Origin: Bradyrhizobium hereditatis
GTDB taxonomy: Bacteria > Pseudomonadota > Alphaproteobacteria > Rhizobiales > Xanthobacteraceae
NCBI RefSeq assembly: GCF_020329435.1
Contig: NZ_JAGKJK010000003.1
Coordinates: 462,234-526,233, forward strand
Direction: 5' to 3'
Length of the DNA stretch: 64,000 nucleotides
How positions within the stretch are numbered: the first letter of the stretch is position 1; each line of letters starts with the position of its first letter. Position numbers and translations under genes: made by a program. Under the pieces are notes generated by a model that saw only the letters and a list, made by a program, of their open reading frames with translations, ran no database searches and had not been told where the DNA came from. Positions 59,470 through 64,000 of this stretch are shown here, piece by piece.

Positions 59470-59974
59470 ATAAGCACGCCGGGAGAGGTACTGATGACCA
59501 AGAAAGATTGCCCATGAGCCGCATGCCGCTAATGCCAGCCGAAAGCGACGCCAGCTACGATCACAACGACTAAGGTGCTCGGCCAAGCTTAGCCGCTCGG
59601 CCGACAATGTGTCATCGGCTGGAAAAATCCTGCGTCTTTATCGTCTTGTTCATCTCGTCAGTTAACTCGGCATAAGCTGACACGTCCGATCGCAGATCAC
59701 CGCGAAGGAGATGACGATAAGCCGGTCTCCGTTATTAAAGCCCGCGCAATTGTCCAGAGCCGTATTCTCAGCGTGCGCCTCGCAACCCAGCCCCCTGTCT
59801 CAACAGCAGAGCTCAATGTCCTGGAGGCTCCCAGTCTCAACCTGATGGTCGCGTTTGCGGCCTCGTGTCCTGGTGAGCGGCATCAGCGTTCATGATGATT
59901 GAAACCCTACCCCATTCACCTTTGACAACGCTTCGCCTCGCTAGGAGCAAGTCGAGATGTCGGATCGTCCTCGT
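59470..59974. other. Gap without a supported gene
   Basis: Nothing recognisable over about 500 bases. Confidence 0.35.
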
Positions 59975-60350
59975 TGAGGTTTGCCGCCCAAAGGTGGATT
60001 TTACTTCTATCTCGATCTTGGCGAATGCAGCGACGCGCCAAGGCCCGTTGCCGGGAATTAAACGCCGATGATGCAGTTAAAGCGTCGCTGATGGACGCTG
60101 TGTTGCAACAGTTTGGGGCGCCCCCTTTGGCGACTACAGCATCGATCTCGGATTACCGTCGAACATTTCGGCCCGCGCATGAGTCGTATAGCAGTGAGGC
60201 CTATGTTCACGTTCCCGCTGCCGAAATGTTTGCTGTCCTCGGGGAGAGCGCCGATGACTCAATTCCCAAAGCCGTCCGGATCGCCGTTACATCGCCAATG
60301 ACAGACGCGTGTTACAGGAGGGCTTGGCGCGCTTGACATCGATCTCTATG
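59975..60350 (+). pseudogene. Class I/II aminotransferase C-terminal remnant
   Basis: In one frame PPKGGFYFYLDLGECSDAPR appears, the glycine-rich segment before the C-terminal domain of aspartate/aromatic aminotransferases, then stops. Later, in shifted frames, come VRIAVTSPMTDA and LQEGLARL, the usual family ending (VR.S......L.EG..RL). Only the last third survives. Confidence 0.45.
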
Positions 60351-60523
60351 GTAGCGTTGAAGTGAAGTTCCTTCTCACACGACGTTCTAGGCCATGAGCG
60401 CGCCTTGACCTCCCACAAAGCAAGCCGCTGATGCAGCGAAGCAATCCCTCGTGCAGCAGAAGGAGAAAATAGATTACTTCGTCGCTCCGCTCCTCGCAAT
60501 GATCAAGAGAGAGCGCAGCCGCG

Positions 60524-60739
60524 CTACGGCCGCATGAACATGAAATCCGTCGCGGGATCGCAATTATCGGCGACGAAGCGCAGCTCCGACTGAACGTCGG
60601 CGACCGGCCGGCTCTCGAGATATTTCGTGACCACACAACTAAGCAGCGCGCGGCAAACGCTGTCAGTCCCAAGACCTGCGCCCTCCGCCTCCGCAATGGC
60701 GGCGGAAAAATGACGTGTCGCGATTTCAGTCGCTGACAT
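60524..60739 (-). CDS. Conserved-looking small hypothetical protein (71 residues)
   Basis: MSATEIATRHFSAAIAEAEG to FVADNCDPATDFMFMRP, a soluble, mostly helical protein. It has good alphaproteobacterial codon use and I recall near-identical small proteins in Bradyrhizobium. No domain or function is known to me. Confidence 0.6.
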   Translation of the reverse strand: MSATEIATRHFSAAIAEAEGAGLGTDSVCRALLSCVVTKYLESRPVADVQSELRFVADNCDPATDFMFMRP

Positions 60740-61104
60740 CCGTGCCTCCCAATTCTTTCAGATCACTCCTTATACCTAAAAGCGTCTACGCTGCCTTTGA
60801 TCCTGGTCAACCAAGCTGGCTCGAGCTCGCTCGGCTACTATCCCCGATCCATCGGGGCGGAACGTCCCGCGGTCCCCGGCCAATCCAAGATAAGCGCGGG
60901 TGCCCAATAAGCTCTTCTCAAAGCGCTCCTCGGCAAATGCTTCCCGATACGAATGGGTTTGAATATACGGGTAACGAGTAGTCTGACACGCGTGCCTGTC
61001 CCGCAGCCTAGATCGACGTCGTTCCTCTTGTATGCAGCAGCGACGATGATGGGCCGACCGCGACCGTGAGACCCGGCGAACGGAGTTTACAATTTGAGCT
61101 TCGG
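60740..61104. other. Gap without a supported gene
   Basis: A weakly coding-like minus-strand piece (YPYIQTHSYREAFAEERFEK, then LLGTRAYLGLAGD) may be a relic; family not recognised. Confidence 0.3.
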
Positions 61105-61128
61105 TCAACTACCCACGTTGGTGATTGA
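61105..61128. repeat. Palindromic leader element, copy D
   Basis: Halves TCAACTACCCAC and GTTGGTGATTGA, 75 bases before the copy D start, with CACCTGCA conserved before the ATG. Confidence 0.7.
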
Positions 61129-61202
61129 TCTAAATTACAGAAGCATGTCACTGATAGCTCAGTGAATGTCGGTCTGACAAACGTCACCTGCAGGTGTTCG
61201 GG

Positions 61203-61487
61203 ATGCAGTATCAACCACAATCTGCCCTCGCCAACGGCCCTGAGCGACGCGCTTGGCTGCAGAAAAACTCCGGTCTCAGGTCTGCACCAACTGCCGGTCT
61301 CCTTGTTTCAAGTGGGCACATGATTGGCTTTCGGCGATCGCCGCGCGCCCAGCTTTTAAAAGTCTGTGGCCCTCTGGGACGCCAAGCCTGCATCCCTGGT
61401 TCCCGTGAAACCAAGGTCGCTTCGCAGACGTCGCACCCGACACGGGCTGAAGTCAGAAGAGCGGCACGAAAGCACGGCATTCGCTGA
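61203..61487 (+). pseudogene. PEP mutase N-terminal remnant (copy D)
   Basis: Begins MQYQPQSALANGPERRAW, matching the start of the intact copy, then loses similarity while keeping traces (PTAGLLVSSGHMIG, AQLLKVCG). Only the first 60 codons or so are recognisable. The conserved leader precedes it. Confidence 0.6.
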
Positions 61488-61521
61488 TAACCCCAGGCCA
61501 GTTTAAGACGGACAGATAACT

Positions 61522-62484
61522 GTGAAAGCATCACACAAAAGCAGGCTGCCGGCTGGTATCGCGTCCCGGCTGCGGCTGCCCCTGATCGTCGCGCCCATGT
61601 TCTCTGTGTCCGGGGTCGATCTCGTGACTACCGTCTGTCGATCGGGAGCAATCGGCGCGTTTCCCACAGCCAACGCCCGATCGATTGACGAGCTCGATCA
61701 TTGGCTAACTCGCATTGAGCATGATCTCGCTAAGCTGGATCGCCAAGCCGCGCCGCACTGCCCGAACCTCATCATCCGGCAGCCACGGTTCAAGGATGAC
61801 CTTGCCTGTCTCGTGCGCCACAAGGCACAGATTGTGATCACCAGCATGGGGTCACCAGCTGCGGCGACCGAACCGCTGCACGAAATCGGGTGTCTCGTGT
61901 TCGCCGACGTCGCCTCGCTGCGTCATGCGGCAAAAGCCATCGAAGCCGGTGCGGACGGCTTGATTCTGCTTACCGCTGGGGCTGGGGGCCATACCGGGTG
62001 GGCCAATCCGTTTGCGTTTGTTCGTGCGGTGCGCACTATGTTCGATGGTCCCATTGTTTTAGCGGGTGGTATCGCTGACGGCGTTTCGCTCGCGGCGGCG
62101 CGTTTACTGGGGTGCGATCTCGCCTACATGGGTACTCGCTTTATTGCCACGCGGGAAAGCATGGCGAGCGATGCCTATCGTCAGATGTTGGTCGATAGCA
62201 CGCTTGACGACGTGATGCTGACTAGAGCGTTCTCGGGCCTCAATGCCAACATGCTGCGGCCTTCGATTCTGGCTGCCGGTCTCGAACCGTCAAAACTTGA
62301 CGAATCCGTGCCCGAGGCGCGAGCACAGCAACAATTTGCCGGCAATAATTCCGAAGGACCGCGCCGCTGGATCGACCTGTGGAGTGCTGGTCACTCCGTT
62401 TCGGGCGTGCGCTCAATCGTGGGGGCCGCCGAGCTCGTGGAGGAGATCGCCCGACAATACGAAGCAGCCTTGGCGACGGACTGA
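61522..62484 (+). CDS. Nitronate monooxygenase (2-nitropropane dioxygenase type)
   Basis: A 320-residue FMN-binding TIM barrel. APMFSVSGVDLVTTVCRSGA, VFADVASLRHAAKAIEAGAD, LTAGAGGHTGWANPF (with the catalytic-region His) and PIVLAGGIADGVSLAAARLL are standard. It oxidises nitronates (deprotonated nitroalkanes, propionate-3-nitronate) to carbonyl compounds and nitrite, a detoxification role in plant-associated bacteria. It starts just behind the PEP mutase copy D remnant. The frame is intact; cytoplasmic. Confidence 0.85.
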   Translation: MKASHKSRLPAGIASRLRLPLIVAPMFSVSGVDLVTTVCRSGAIGAFPTANARSIDELDHWLTRIEHDLAKLDRQAAPHCPNLIIRQPRFKDDLACLVRHKAQIVITSMGSPAAATEPLHEIGCLVFADVASLRHAAKAIEAGADGLILLTAGAGGHTGWANPFAFVRAVRTMFDGPIVLAGGIADGVSLAAARLLGCDLAYMGTRFIATRESMASDAYRQMLVDSTLDDVMLTRAFSGLNANMLRPSILAAGLEPSKLDESVPEARAQQQFAGNNSEGPRRWIDLWSAGHSVSGVRSIVGAAELVEEIARQYEAALATD

Positions 62485-63036
62485 CAAGGCTCGTAGGAGA
62501 AAAGTGAATATCCATCAGCGAAACGCCGTTCGCAGGCGCAGCGGCTGGCCTTATGACGGATCTACAAAACATCGCAAGTTTAGGTTCGTCAATCTCCAGA
62601 GTTTTCCAATACGCATTCTTGGAGCGAAGAGTTAGAAAATGTCAGTGAGGCGAGGCAAAACCGTTTCTATGGTTCGAGGCGGCACCTCGCAGGAAGCTTG
62701 AAGAATCTGGCCCTTGTGGATCGGATGAACTGACGCACGATGTTGCCTCTGTAGCCTCCAAGATTGTGCATCACCCACGATATCGCCGGGGCGAGCGGCG
62801 GCAGGAGAGCTGACGTCGTTGAAGGCTCTAGTTCGTGAACAACGCCGAGATATTCACTCACCAGCAACAAATCGAGCCTCTGAACTTTAACGCAGTAAAT
62901 AGCCTAAAGCTGTTCTTATGAGACTCGCATCGCGCTGCACCCGGCATGCCAGGCTCGGCAGATACTCAAGTGACGCCCCCTGCAAACGACCCTGAACAGA
63001 GGCGGGAGGCATACTGTTTCGCAACGCGGAAGGATT
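62485..63036. other. Gap without a supported gene
   Basis: About 550 bases with no recognised coding sequence, RNA gene or repeat. Confidence 0.35.
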
Positions 63037-63288
63037 ATGAACGTGAAACGAACCGGACCTTCTTCTTCCAGTTCCGCAGCGTCGACCATCGTGTTTGTCG
63101 GAAGGAATCGCAGTGGCAACTGGGTTGCCCGTGAACGACACGGCTTTTTTGGCGGGCTTTTCGTGAGCCGTGCCGAAGCACTCAAGTACGCGCTATTGGA
63201 GAATGGCCGCCATCCAGAAGCCATCATCGAGCTGTCGGGCGAAATTGAACTCGAAATCCCGCCAAGACTCCCTTCATCGGAGGACTGA
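63037..63288 (+). CDS. Conserved-looking small hypothetical protein (83 residues)
   Basis: After a Ser-rich start (MNVKRTGPSSSSSAAS) the protein reads IVFVGRNRSGNWVARERHGF and SRAEALKYALLENGRHPEAI, a small alpha/beta domain I recall as frequent in Bradyrhizobium (RNR.GNWV, then ALKYAL.ENG). No function known. Confidence 0.6.
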   Translation: MNVKRTGPSSSSSAASTIVFVGRNRSGNWVARERHGFFGGLFVSRAEALKYALLENGRHPEAIIELSGEIELEIPPRLPSSED

Positions 63289-63710
63289 TACATCGGCGCG
63301 TGGAAAACTGGGCGCGCCCGCTGCTGGCCCGGTATTTCTTTATGGCTGGCGAGGTTCGCCAAGCAATCTCTAGATCAACTTCCGCCGATCGGATTTGCCG
63401 ACGAGGAGCTCATGGCTGTGGGATTCCAGACTAGGTGGATGCAGAGAACAAAGGTCGTCGTTTGGAGAGAGTGGCCGAGGCGACATCACAGTTGCACCCG
63501 AATCGTTCCGCCGCGGCTTCGCTGTCTTAAGGAAGATCGGCGGCCGCTAATTCGGCGCGTGGCGGGGTTATGGCAGCCATTTGCGATCACATCTTCCTGC
63601 AGTGCTTGAATCTCCTCAGCTGAACCTAACGACGCATCTTCGTGGCGGCACCTGAAGCGAACATCGGCCTAGGAGCAGCTCAGAGACGGTCTTAATGGGC
63701 GGAGCTAGCG
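63289..63710. other. Gap without a supported gene
   Basis: Nothing recognisable over about 420 bases upstream of the convergent ABC ATPase gene. Confidence 0.35.
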
Positions 63711-64000
63711 TCAATGGTTCAGGACGGACTGCAGGAATGAGCGCGTGCGCTCAGATTCGGGATGGCTGAAGATCTTGTCAGGAGAGCCCTGCTCGATGAT
63801 GCGGCCGGCATCGAAGACGACAATGCGGTCACAGACCTCGCGTGCGAAGCGCATCTCGTGGGTGACAATCAGAAGTGTCACCTTCGTCTCGTGGGCTACA
63901 CCTCGGACCACGTCGAGAACTTCTCCAGCGAGTTCAGGGTCGAGCGCCGAGGTGATTTCGTCGAGCAGGAGTATCTCAGGTTTCAGGATTAGTGCCCGTG
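63711..64000 (-). CDS. Polar amino-acid ABC transporter ATPase, N-terminus outside window
   Basis: The open frame runs in from the right edge: RALILKPEILLLDEITSALD (Walker B), LLIVTHEMRFAREVCDRIVV (switch His) and DAGRIIEQGSPDKIF, ending SVLNH. This is the GlnQ/GltL/HisP family that powers uptake of polar amino acids. Walker A lies beyond the window. Intact as far as visible, unlike the related fragment at 55087. Confidence 0.85.
   Translation of the reverse strand, partial: RALILKPEILLLDEITSALDPELAGEVLDVVRGVAHETKVTLLIVTHEMRFAREVCDRIVVFDAGRIIEQGSPDKIFSHPESERTRSFLQSVLNH

Noticed and set aside
1..64000. CRISPR arrays, rRNA or tRNA genes, nod boxes or type III tts boxes
   Set aside because: I read through for regular spaced repeats and these motifs and found none that I could support.

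Overview
The window looks like a decaying symbiosis island of a rhizobium, most likely Bradyrhizobium or a close relative. The evidence is a NifA-type enhancer with a sigma-54 promoter, two degenerate fixA/fixX remnants that keep sigma-54 promoters, several insertion sequences, remnants of conjugation and TraR-like genes, and alphaproteobacterial phn genes and hypothetical proteins. Many recognisable proteins are split by single-base frameshifts, so much of the accessory DNA is either pseudogenised or carries sequencing errors. Family assignments rest on motif recognition only; no search was run.

Region 1 (1-16.2 kb) is a defence-like island: a subtilase cut by the window edge, an XRE regulator, a TIR protein with an AbiJ/Abi_C-like partner, an Eco57I-like methylase with a small PD-(D/E)XK protein, and a caspase-like protease with a small membrane partner. 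An IS5-family and an IS630-family element sit inside it. Region 2 (16.2-22.5 kb) has an IS3 remnant, an outer-membrane beta-barrel protein, a di-haem cytochrome c peroxidase behind a NifA/sigma-54 promoter, a LuxR-type regulator and fixX/fixA remnants.

Region 3 (22.8-53.2 kb) is dominated by phosphonate (C-P bond) metabolism. An intact PEP mutase gene (23.0 kb) is followed by broken cytidylyltransferase-like and aldehyde dehydrogenase genes. A C-P lyase operon, phnFGHIJKLM (41.7-35.2 kb, minus strand), follows; its phnC is cut in the Walker A motif, and a peptide-type ABC transporter plus a TIM-barrel protein lie where phnCDE would be expected. A second minus-strand operon (50.8-44.3 kb) holds a double-frameshifted PEP mutase, a DUF6002-like PLP enzyme, a divergent monomeric isocitrate dehydrogenase, a ParB/SerK-like protein and a phosphonopyruvate decarboxylase. 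I infer that this is an undescribed phosphonate natural-product cluster. PEP mutase leaders carrying one imperfect 24-bp palindrome occur five times, and a LuxR - fix remnant - PEP mutase block occurs twice in opposite orientations.

Region 4 (53.2-64 kb) is mostly remnants: a VirB4-like fragment, a TraR-like regulator, an E2-E1 fusion with a JAB peptidase (Cap2/Cap3-like), a DUF952 protein and an aminotransferase. Apparently intact genes here are a 51-residue membrane protein, two small conserved-looking proteins, a nitronate monooxygenase and the end of an amino-acid ABC ATPase.
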